In this document: piece after piece, positions 25,114-35,387 of the stretch
Position numbering within the stretch: the first letter of the stretch is position 1
Layout of the letters: every line of letters begins with the position of its first letter
Origin: Vitis vinifera
Lineage: Eukaryota > Streptophyta > Magnoliopsida > Vitales > Vitaceae
Direction: 5' to 3'
DNA length: 64,000 nucleotides
Assembly: GCF_030704535.1 (NCBI RefSeq)
Contig: NC_081820.1
Span: 25,352,001-25,416,000, forward strand
Position numbers and translations under genes: made by a program
Notes under the pieces: model-generated
The model's database searches: none
What the model saw: the letters and a program-made list of their open reading frames with translations, nothing else
Told to the model about the DNA's origin: nothing

Positions 25114-27317
25114 AGAATATGTCCAAAAAAAGGGAAACACATTCAAGATATCTCTGTCAACTTGTTGAGTCAATCTAGAGAGCACATCCAAAATCACTCA
25201 AACACTCTGCATCTATAGCCATACAGCAGAAATGCCCATAAGAACAATTGGTCTTGTTGATTTAGATGTAATGGGTATATCTTGCTTATTCCTGAGAAGA
25301 TGTCCGGATCTGCCTGAAAGAAATTCATCCTTCAAATCAGAAAACAGTTCCACCTAATTCAGATAGTCATCAAACCAGAGACAATTCAATGGGCATCTAA
25401 AACAACTTCTGCAAAGTCCGTCTAGCCTAAGGAAGCTCACCTTCATCAGTCCATGGACATGAAAATGATACCTAAAGACCCTGATATACTTCTTTTGTAT
25501 TCAATTAACAGTTCAGCTATCCGTATTCACCAATAGAAGTCCAGATCGACAGTTAACATTTAATATCATGGACCTTACACTAACAAGGTGTTGGAATACA
25601 CTGAACCAGTTTCTACCCGGGGCTAAAACAAAATGTGGGCTACAACATACAGCCTATAGATGTCAGAATAAAGATGCAACTAGAACAAGGCTATTGATGC
25701 ATACATGAAGTAACGAGCAATTCAATGAAAAAAGGCTAGCCATGTTTCTTAAAGAAAAGGGATTGGATTCGCACCAGAACCGAAGTCAACACTCCTGACA
25801 GTTTTGAAAATACAGGATAGAGAAGACGAAAGGACTGTAGGATTACGGGCCATACCAGAAACTGGAAGTCAGAAAATTGTTTCACAGGAAGCTAACAGTC
25901 ATTTATAACTCGTCATGATTGCATCTGAAACTGAAACCAATTGGATATGATTCTTCAATCTTCAATACTTCGGTTATCAGAAATGACAGTCCAGAACAAC
26001 TAAATTTCTCAGGAAATTTCAAAAATTCATACAGGGAATTAATGCTGAAGCTCTTGGGAGTAAATCTGAATGTAAGGGGATTTCAAGGAATCCGAAAAGG
26101 CCTGAGAATGCAGTGATGTAAGGTACCTGAAAGCATGCAAGAGAGTAAAAAAGGTGAATTTAAAGAGAATAACAGCAGCACCTGCAACCACCAGCAATGC
26201 AGTCACAGCCAAACCCCCAAACCCCACTCGCCATGACCAGTTCGGTGCACACTACTCTCTTCCTTTCGCACCCCTCTTTTTTTTTTTCCTCATGATTTTA
26301 CGTGTTTTGAATTGTGTTTTCAAAATCGTTTTCATCCAAATAATCCTGATTTTAGAGAATCATCTTTAGACCTTCTCTAGGCAATAAAATCCAGATTTCA
26401 ACACCCTTTTGCTGCCATTTTCCTTCTGGCGCAAGTTTTCACTATTTTTTTATTTTTATTTTTATTTTCAACCATTTTCTTGATTTTTCCGATTTTCTCA
26501 AGCATGAACAAATTCCATAATTCCAAGTCATGGAATTCATGGAATCAACTCATGCGAAATTAATTAGGGTTTTGGTAGGGGCCCGACATTCATGATATTC
26601 TCATCAATATTGTTTGCTTGATATGTTGATTTTTGATCCTTCTTGATGAAATATTTGAATTCACTTAATATTTATTGTTGAGATACCCTTGTTCCCATAA
26701 GACATGTGGATGTTCGCTAATCAGGTATGCTCTTCTCACCTTACAACTCTAAAATTCTATGAATGTGCACGTTATCATGAGTTATGATCCTGTTTGATGG
26801 CATGATTGACTACCTTGATGCTTGTTTGATCATCTTTGACAAAACACATATTATGTGTCATATTTCCAAACTAATCTCTCATGTTTTATGATAGCGCTTG
26901 GGAAGCCGTCCAGGTACGCATCCTTAATTTTCCTTCATTGTTATTCGATCTCGTTAGGCATGCAATATTCAAAATCATCTAATCTACTTAGGTATCCATA
27001 ATTAACTGATTAATGGCCACACTTCCCTTAACTTTGTCAGTAGAGACCTTTAGAGGGCTTAGAGGGGTGCTACCTCCTAGAGGTACCTTCCCAATAAGTA
27101 ACCTGATCCCCGGACCCAGACTCGGGTTTTTCAAAGACATGCTTTTTTCCAAAAATTATGGAGTCACATTCTAGGGTTTTTCTTTCTTGTTTTATTTTCC
27201 CTTCAAAATAAAAATAAAATAAGTGGCGACTCCAACTTTTCTAAAATTAATTTTTCACAAATAAAAAGCGAGTCTCGCCGATCGAGTGGGGACGCACGTG
27301 AAAAATGCGGGTCCACA

Positions 27318-27322
27318 GGACT
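27318..27322. other. Target-site duplication GGACT, right copy of element 1
   Basis: Matches 19970-19974. Removing the element and one GGACT would restore one continuous sequence. Confidence 0.85.
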
Positions 27323-27709
27323 CAATAGATTATGTAATAATAATAATAGACTCAAACTCTATCAATATATGGTATATATTGTTTAACCTAAACAACAAAA
27401 AGCCCAATGGCTGAGGAGCTCGATGCAAACAAGCTTATCTTAGCCGAGAGGTCTGAGGGTTCCTCTATGTGTTTAAGATTAACTGCATTTAGGCTAGAAC
27501 ATCAAATCAATGGAACAATCTACTCTGTTTCACTAGGCCAAGCCCAATGGTAGGTCCATAGGCAGAGCTTGGATCATGTGCTAGTCAGGTTGGGTTAGGC
27601 CTGATACAGACCTAATTTGATCATGGCAGCCCAATAAGATAATTATTTTCCTTGTTTTGTGTTTTTCTAATTTTTTTGTTTGTAGTAATTAATTATATTA
27701 TAAGCATAG
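27323..27709. other. Host DNA between elements 1 and 2
   Basis: A short spacer of ordinary AT-rich sequence with no gene seen. It continues the pre-insertion sequence interrupted by element 1. Confidence 0.5.
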
Positions 27710-27714
27710 CAATC
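27710..27714. other. Target-site duplication CAATC, left copy of element 2
   Basis: CAATC directly precedes TGTGGACCC and recurs at 32028-32032 directly after GGGTCTACA. Confidence 0.85.
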
Positions 27715-28599
27715 TGTGGACCCTGCATTTCAACTCATGCGTTTCCCACTCGATGGCGAGCTCGATTTTTATTTTGAAAAATTGATTAATTTATTTGGTT
27801 GAAAAAAATTGACTTGGAGTCACCACTTATTTTTGTTTTATTTTTAAAAGGGTAAACTAAATAAGAAAGAAAACCCTAAGTGTGACTCCTTACTTTGAAA
27901 AAGGTGGTCTGTGAAAAACCGGATCGGGTTCGGGGGTCAGGTTACTTATCGGGAAGGTACGGTAAAGACCGTAGCACCCCTCTAAGTCCCTAAAGTCGAG
28001 TCTCTACTAAAACAATGAAACTGATGTGGCAATCAACGAGAAAGTCAATGGATACTCACCTAAATCATGCACAATATGGGAATCAAAACACGCAATAGAG
28101 ATTGACTAGAATGAGAGTGGATGCGTACCTCGGCCACGAACCACAATGCGCTATCAAGAAACGAGATAGTACACAATTAATGAATACAAAATATAGCAGT
28201 GCAAAACGAAAATCAAGCGAAATACATTAAGTACGACAGTTAACAATCGAAAAGGGTCAAACATAGGGCTCCCACCAAAGCCCCAATTATTGCTCATGAA
28301 TTAGTCTTACAGATTCTGTGTTTTACAATTATGAAGAACTCATTACTGCTTACATAAAATCAAGAAAATCATAAGATTATTTAGGAACCGAAATGGGATT
28401 AAAACTATTCGAGTGAAGACTGGATTCTTGGAGTTTATTTGAAAATTGGAGTTTTTGGAATTAAACTTAAAAGATTAGAGCTCTGGTAATTAAATTGAAA
28501 TTCGTCACAGAATATGAAAAATGAACTTTAGGAAATTGATCTGCGAGACTATGGATTTTGAAAGTTGAATTTGTAATAATAGTAATTATAAGGAATGAA

Positions 28600-29357
28600 C
28601 TTTGAGAAATCGGACTGTGAGAATGTAGATTTTGAAAGTTGAATTAATAATAATAATAATTATAAGAAATGAACTTTGAGAAATCGAACTGCTAGAATGT
28701 AGATTTTGAAAGTTGAATTAATAACAATAGTAATTATAATAATAATAACAATAAGATTTCGAAAGTTTGAATTAATAGTAATAATAATAATAAGGTTTTG
28801 AAAGTTTAAATTAATAATAATAATAATAATAAGATTTTGAGAGTTATAATTAATAATAATAATAATAATAATATTAATAAGATTTCGAGAGTTCTAATTA
28901 ATGATAATAATAATAATAATAATAAGATTTCGAAAGTTTGAATTAATAATAATAATAATGATAAGGTTTCGAAAGTGTAAATTAATAATAATAATAATAA
29001 TAAGAGATGAACCTTAGGAAATTAAACTGCAAGAATATAAATTTTTAATAATAGTAATAATAGTAATAATAAGAAATGAACTTTAGGGAATTAAACTACA
29101 GATTTTGAAAGTTGAGTTAATAATAATAATAATACTAATAACAATAATAACAAAAAGGTGAATTTGAAGATTTAAGTAATAATAATAATAATAAATGAAT
29201 TTTAGGAAATTAAACTATAGATTTTGAGAGTTGAGTTAATAATAATAATAATACTAATAACAATAATAATAAAAAGGTGAATTTGAAGATTTAAGTAATA
29301 ATAATAATAATAAATGAACTTTAGGCAAATTAAACTATAGATTTTGAGAGTTGAGTA

Positions 29358-29391
<34 letters not shown>

Positions 29392-29440
29392 TGAATTTGA
29401 AGATTTAAGTAATAATAATAATAGAAATGGGCTTAGACAA
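28600..29440. repeat. Complex minisatellite built from (TAA)n tracts and a ~40-80 bp spacer motif
   Basis: About a dozen (TAA)n or (AAT)n tracts of 4-10 units alternate with short related spacers such as gattttgaaagttgaatta and aaatgaactttaggaaatta. The spacers themselves repeat, and the segments near 29100, 29220 and 29340 are close copies. It lies wholly within element 2. Confidence 0.85.
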
Positions 29441-30639
29441 TGGCTACTCAAATTGAGCCCTTTAATGGGCCTAGGGTGGGAAGACTGAATTTGGAGATTT
29501 AAATAATAACAGAGATGGGCTTAGGACTAAACGGGCTTAGGGTAATGGCTACAAATTGAGCCCTTTAATGGGCCTAGGGTGGGAAGAATGAATCTCAAAG
29601 AAAGCCAGTGGGCCTTGGGCATCTTGGTGGTGCATGGGATAAGTGGGGTAAGTGGTGCAGATAGGTGAGAAATGGGGGTGTGTGAAGGGGCGTGGTGTAG
29701 AGAGAGAAAAGGTGGCGTGAGAAGTGTGAAGCTTTAGGGGGAGAAATGGGTATGAGACTAGTGGAATAGAGAGAGAAGGCATGAACGGAATTCATGAATG
29801 ATGATATGTATGAGGGGGAAGGATGGAAACGCAGGATAGGAGGACAGTGGGCCTGTGGGTATAGAAATATAGAGCATGATGGTGAGTGTTGTGTGCATGG
29901 GACTAATCGGACGAGTTTGCATGGATATAGACATGTGGAGGGAGTGCATTTGAAATGCACTTGGAAAATGGATGAGTGGTGTGGTGAATACGCTTGACAA
30001 GTTTGAGAAATGGACATGAAGACAAAGATCATGAGGGATAGAATTAAGAGCAAAGGATAGTGAGAGAAAATGGGTATAGAAGAGGTGGGGAGAGAGAAAA
30101 GGTGGCGAGAAGAAGAGAGGCTTGGAGCACTTACGGCGGCTTCAGAGGAGATGGGTGTGAAAGATGGCGGCCACTGTGCTGAAACGAGTGGCTGCTCACA
30201 CTTCCCTGGACGAAACTCGGTCTCCGAGTGGAGTAACTCGTGGCAAGGGAACTTGAGGAGCCGTCGCTACTGCAACTGTTGCCGAGGTCGGAGTTGGGAG
30301 GCAGCAGAGCACCGGAGATGGAGACGGAGTCGAAGTCATCGACCGCGGAGAGGGAGAGATGAGGAGGATAGACGAATGATGGGTGGGGTGGAGTAAGAGA
30401 TGACTAACGAGGTGCGCCCATAACAGGATGCGGAGAGAGGTGGACCGGTTGAAGGGATTCAAGATGATAGGTATGTGAGATAGAGATGTTGACATGTGGT
30501 GGTCATGGAAAAATGGGTATCAACATGGATACGTGCATGGAGATAATGGGATGAGGTTGAAAGTGATGGATATGGTAGATGGGGACATCCGTGATGGACG
30601 AGCATGGTGATGGGGTTGAGGGTGGAAAGTTATGATCAC

Positions 30640-31125
30640 TTTCGTCAACAAAGGGACAGCCTCCATCACAAGGTCAGCTGCATCTGAAGGGAGTTTCTTG
30701 CGCATATTTGCAGCATTCGACAAAGCCACTCATCAGACCTCCACGAAGAAGAGATCCAGACATGAAAGCACTGCCATGAGTGCCCCAGCTCGTAAGCAGA
30801 CGGTTAGGTGTTCCTAAGGTATCCTCTAAGAGTTTGTAAAGACTGCTCAGCCAAATCCATGTACACAGTTGTGAGCTACCTAGCACAGAAGTATGAGACT
30901 GCACAAAAATGCTCTACTATTACACATGAAGAAAGCAATACATCACATTAATGGATCAATGCCCGGGCCTAAGAAGCATAATATCGAGATTGCTCTCATG
31001 ATTGGGCAAACCCACAAGCACTAGCACGAAGGAATCCAATGAAAATGCACTGAGTGACTCCTCGGCATCAATGGAGAGCATCCCACTCAGCTGTGTCAAG
31101 GCCTCTACCTGCCTTCTCTCTTCAC
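30640..31125 (-). pseudogene. UPL3: Captured UPL3 fragment (HECT E3 ubiquitin ligase, armadillo-repeat part) in element 2
   Basis: On minus the frames read EERRQVEALTQLSGML, then EESLSAFSLDSFVLVLVG, and after a shift MDLAEQSLQ, then ANMRKKLPSDAADLVMEAVP. This is the N-terminal armadillo region of plant UPL3/KAKTUS as I know it, colinear over about 160 residues. It carries several frameshifts and stops and no HECT catalytic domain. No intron interrupts it, which suggests capture through a spliced transcript. It cannot encode a ligase; transcription could give RNA matching the parent gene. Confidence 0.8.
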
Positions 31126-32027
31126 TGTTTACCTCCAGAGTATATTTAGACCCGACAATCGATCCAGAAGGCAAACTACCCAGGCTCAACAATGCTCATG
31201 ACCTCCTTCCTTGTGGCTCATGCATCTGAATAATAAATAATAAAAAAACAGAAAACAGAGGAAAACCATAGCAAAGGAAAGTCTCTAGAAAGAGAGCATG
31301 ACAAAGCAAAAAAAACACAGGACATCAGTCGAAGCTCCACTGCATGGATTATCAGTGAGCAGGCTGATCGAGTGGGGGAGACCAGATCGGATAGGAACAA
31401 AACATGATCTTCGAGCACTTAGCAATAGAGGCAAAACAGAGTGAAATCATCTTTTAGCAAAAACAAAAGGAGTTGCAGAATATGAAACAACAACAAGCAG
31501 CCTACAATCCTCTCAAATATAAACAAGTAAATCAAGAGTATAGCCTTGAGCCCACACTCAGTCCAAACAATGCCAAGAAACCAGTGAGGAGCAAGGTAAG
31601 GTAATAAAGAAAACAGAGTCGTAGGGCTTGCACTTACCTTTTGATCTTCCTTTCAAACAAGTGTCTCTTTCTTTTTTTCCGAGCTTCAATCTCCAAGATC
31701 ACCCCCGAACCAGCAAGTCCCCTCCTCTGTAACCCCCTTAATGGCTTCCTTCCCCCTCAGATATCAGACCCCCCTTTTTCCTATCTAGCCCTCTTCTTTT
31801 TATTCCTCTGTTCGTGTCTTCCTTAGCAAGCCAACCTTCCCTTTCCTGTTCATCACATCAGCAAGCATGGGCTTGCAACCACTCTCTCTGCTGCTGCACG
31901 TCTCATGCAGACGGCATCCAACCTCAGCTAGGGGTCCCCTACCCCTTCTAATAATATCCTGAAAATTCAAGAAGAAAAGAAAGAAAAACAAACCCCCCCG
32001 GGTCTTCCCCACCAAAGGGGGTCTACA

Positions 32028-32032
32028 CAATC
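32028..32032. other. Target-site duplication CAATC, right copy of element 2
   Basis: Matches 27710-27714. Confidence 0.85.
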
Positions 32033-34257
32033 ATTGTAACTATTTTTGTTATTAAATTTTTTTTGTTCCATTATTTCAAAATTTCTAATTTTATTTGATA
32101 AATTAATTCTTCTTTATCATCTATTAAATCTTTACTTAAACTTATTTTATTATAAGTTTATTCATTTATTTTTATTCCATTTTCTTTTTACAACTTTCGT
32201 GTCCTTATTTATGTTTTCCATAAATATAACAATAATTTAAACAAAAATAATAATTACTTGGAGATATACCAAACAAAACATACACTTCTTCAATGAAAAA
32301 TGTGACACAAAATTAAAATATAAATTCTAAAGAATTAAGACTAAATTAAAACAAATTTAGAATTGTAGGATTTTAAAAAAAATTATTTGATAAATTTTAG
32401 CTTTTTAAGCTATTAAAGTAAAATGAGGGTTTATCCCTTATTCTTTAATAATATATGAAAAATTATTTATATAATAATGAAAAAAACTTTGGAACATTTT
32501 CTTAGTTCTTTTAAAAAAAATTTAGTTGAAAATTATTAAGGTAGTAATGAAAACTATAAATTATCATTCTTTCTTCTTCTTCTTCTTTACCCTACTACAA
32601 ATTCTTTATCTCCATATCCAGTAAGTCAATTCTTTTGAAGGTTTTTCCTTGCATTTGAAGGACTTTAATTATTTTACAATGAGCAATGTGGAATAGACTA
32701 GATGAGGGAAGACGTCATGACCTTCTCAACTCAGCTTCATCTTTATGGAAAAGTAGGTAGTGTATTTCTAGAAAGGGAGAAGGAATTTTTTTTTGCTTTT
32801 ATCTTTGCTTAACTGACCATAAAGGCCACCAAATTGAAAAATGAAGCACTACGTTTGATGATGCATGTAATGCCGTTAGTTTGCAGGAAAAGGATAGCAA
32901 GGAATTAAGCTAAATTTATCAAAAATTATATTCAAAGGTTAAATCTCGAATATCATGTCTTTATCTTCGTGTAGGAAAGGAAAAATATGTAAAATGAATT
33001 TAAAATAACATATAAATATAATTTATTAATTTTAAATTTATTTTTAAATTTTTTTTCTCGATTTTCTTTTCATCTTGTTCTCTCAAATTTTCTAAGAACT
33101 AAATATTGCTTTAGTTTTAGGAGTTTCTAACTTTAGTTTTTATCCAAAAACCTCAGAAGAAATTGAGCACATGAAATAATGTTTTTCTTAAAAATTCCTC
33201 ATATATACTAAGTGGTCATCATAGAAAATAAACTATGACTTGTAACTGAAGCATAAGCATTCCAACAGTAGAAATGAGCAAAAGAGGGGGACGGAAATTC
33301 CCAACCCTATCCTCCCCACAAAAAAAGAAACAATAATAATTGTCCAATTGTTTCTTGTTTTCTTACTTTTAGGGTCTGCCTTTCCTGAAAGGGCTCTATT
33401 TGCAGACCAGATTTTCAGTTTTTAAAGACAGGGTCTCTAGAATTAATATGCAGTATTTGGTCCTTAAATGCCCAACAGACCCATGGGCTAGCTAGCAGGG
33501 CAGGGCTAGCTAGCAGGGCAGGGCTAGCTAGCTTGGATTTGGGCTAGCCCAGCACGTTTGAGGCTTAGAATCATCATAGCCCAATTTGGTCGAGGAGGCA
33601 ACTTTATGGTCAGCACAAACTATTTGGGCTAGAGCTTTTTGTTTATATGAATTGCTATTATTACTATGTCTATTTGTGCAATTAGAAATCTTGTGCGTGA
33701 GATTGATGAAGACTTGACCATTGTTGATATTGGAATATTAATTGAATTTATAAATAAAATAGAAATTTAATGTTGGGGATAATCACGTAGGCCACTTGTT
33801 CATTCTTTTCTAGGTAGTTCCATATATTAAGTAAGGATTAAAATACATGAAATTAGATAAATATTGGTTGTTGAAATCTATGTACAAAAATAAAAAGTAT
33901 TTGTAGTAATTTTGTTTAAATTTAGATAAATTTTGATAATTAATTTTTTTATATTTAAATGATATTTATATTAACTCAAGAAAAAAGAATTAAATACAAT
34001 ACCAATGGCTATGAATGTTAATTTCTTATTTTAAACTTAAAAATTATTAAAAAGACAACTTAACTCTACAACATTAAGTGATTGGAGAAATACTCAATTT
34101 AAAAAAATAGCTTTCAAACAAATCTTTCATTTTCTTGTTTTATAAAAAGCAAAATAGGGTACCATCCGCTTTGTCAGAAAAAGTTCCATGTATGTTGTCA
34201 AATGGTAAATTGAGCAAAAAAAAAAAAAAAAACATTATAAATTCCCGCATCATTATG
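32033..34257. other. AT-rich intergenic DNA, no gene seen
   Basis: There is no coding or RNA-gene signal. A small tandem repeat at about 33490-33535 has three copies of gggctagctagc separated by agggca. The stretch near 32640-32900 weakly resembles the fold-back repeat family (phrase ccttgcatttgaagga). Confidence 0.5.
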
Positions 34258-34475
34258 GCTGAGGGAGGAATGGATCGCTACCATAAAAGCTCATATAGCT
34301 GGGGAAGGAATGGGTTGCTGCTATAAAACCTCTTATAGCAGGGGAAGGAATGGGTTGCTGCTATAAAACCTCTTATAGCAATGTATGGCCCAATAGGCAC
34401 AACCACATGGGCTGGGTTGCTGCTATAAAAGCTCTAATAGCAATATATGGCCCAATAGGCACAACCACATGGGCT
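34258..34475. repeat. Short tandem repeats with palindromic ctataaaa...ttatag motifs
   Basis: A ~40-bp unit containing ggggaaggaatgggttgctg and ctataaaacctcttatag occurs about three times. A ~60-bp unit containing tatggcccaataggcacaac then occurs twice. The inverted ctataa/ttatag pairs and the gctgctataa phrase resemble subterminal repeats of CACTA transposons, such as the end at 55.39 kb, but no CACTA terminus was found here. Confidence 0.6.
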
Positions 34476-35387
34476 TGTCCGCGACCATAGAGCCACAATA
34501 TAAGCACTATCTCTCCTACCCAATTTAGATTGCTGAACCCACTGAGAGCAATGTCTTTTATCATTCACTCTTCTTAGCCACCATTAGAGACCATTGAACT
34601 CTTCTCCCAAATCCATAATACCCATCCTCAGCACTGTATATTTCTCCGACTAGATTGTTGTCGTCACTGACATCCTCATCACTGAGGGGGCTTAGATCAA
34701 TGACCAACTCTCTCAACGACCAATTTCTTTAGCCACTTCATCGCCCACATCTTCCAGGTATTCTTTCGATTCCTTCCACGGCTTCACACTCTGTTATTCC
34801 TTTCTTTCTTTCTTTGATTTCAAATTGGGTTTCTTTTCATCACTTCTATTTCCTCCCATCTCTCTTTTTCTGGTTAGGGTTAGGGTTTGTGTTTGGATTC
34901 CCTGGTATATATTTACTAATTATTATGAGCATCAATCCCTCACCATACTTTCACATACCTCATCTCTGCACTCTTATTCTTCTTTCCATTTTCATGTGCA
35001 TCGAAGCTTAGCTTGGAAGCAATGATTGCTCGTGTTCCTTCTCTTTTGTGTTTTTTTTGTCTTCCGTGCATAAGATGAAGTTGAAAATTTTAGTGACATG
35101 AAGAAATTCAATGCAGTCTACTATTATTACAGTGCCTTGTCTGCACCTAATGAAATCAAAGGCTATGGAAGCTTCGGATAGAGCAAAGCTCTTCATTTTG
35201 CACCCTAATTAGGATGCTACACTTTTGACTCATCTTAATCTTGTTTCCTTTTTTTTTTTCATTTTATTTATCTATTTATTTATTTTTTATTTTGAATCCA
35301 TCAAAGTAACCCCCTTAGACTACTTTTGTTCTTCATGTAACCACTAAGAAGAAGGGGGAAAATGAATATTAAGTTTATCGAAATTAA
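34476..35387. other. Intergenic DNA, no gene supported
   Basis: Somewhat less AT-rich than its neighbours. The short open frames in both directions have no recognisable family. ggttagggttaggg at about 34873 is too short to be a telomere tract. Confidence 0.45.

Larger units (their letters stand above)
19975..27317 (+). mobile_element. Element 1: 7.3-kb TG...CA element with captured host-gene fragments (LTR-type, no polymerase)
   Basis: The element begins TGTAGACCC at 19975 and ends GGGTCCACA at 27317, and is flanked by the 5-bp duplication GGACT (19970-19974 and 27318-27322). TG...CA ends with a 5-bp duplication are diagnostic of LTR-retrotransposon integrase. I find no second LTR copy, no gag and no pol, so it fits a solo LTR of a long-LTR family or a non-autonomous derivative. 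The terminal ~450 bp at the right (gataagtaacctg-type region, then tggcgactccaa) are clearly homologous to the inverted end of element 2. The interior is a chain of intronless, degenerate fragments of several host genes, at least two of them recognisable. A GGAAA microsatellite lies at about 20490-20530. Confidence 0.8.
27715..32027 (-). mobile_element. Element 2: 4.3-kb TG...CA element, related to element 1, carrying a UPL3 fragment
   Basis: The element begins TGTGGACCC at 27715 and ends GGGTCTACA at 32027. It is flanked by CAATC at 27710-27714 and 32028-32032. Read on minus it starts TGTAGACCC, like element 1, and its last ~450 bp are homologous to the end of element 1 (shared gtacgcatcc, agaggggtgctac, aagtaacctga and gactccaa regions). 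No second LTR, gag or pol is visible. The interior has a large array of (TAA)n-based repeats (28600-29440), G/A-rich sequence (29600-30480) and a captured UPL3 fragment. It fits a solo long LTR or a non-autonomous LTR-derived element. Confidence 0.8.

Noticed and set aside
27323..27709. Possible tRNA-like text (ggctgaggagctcgatgc) between the two elements
   Set aside because: No cloverleaf or internal promoter boxes could be fitted.
29549..30495. Overlapping frames on both strands at 29.5-30.5 kb
   Set aside because: G/A-rich non-coding part of element 2; the frames lack recognisable domains, and several directions are open only because few stops occur in this composition.
34873..34888. Telomere-like ggttagggttaggg
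   Set aside because: Only about two units and a different context; chance or a short interstitial motif at most.
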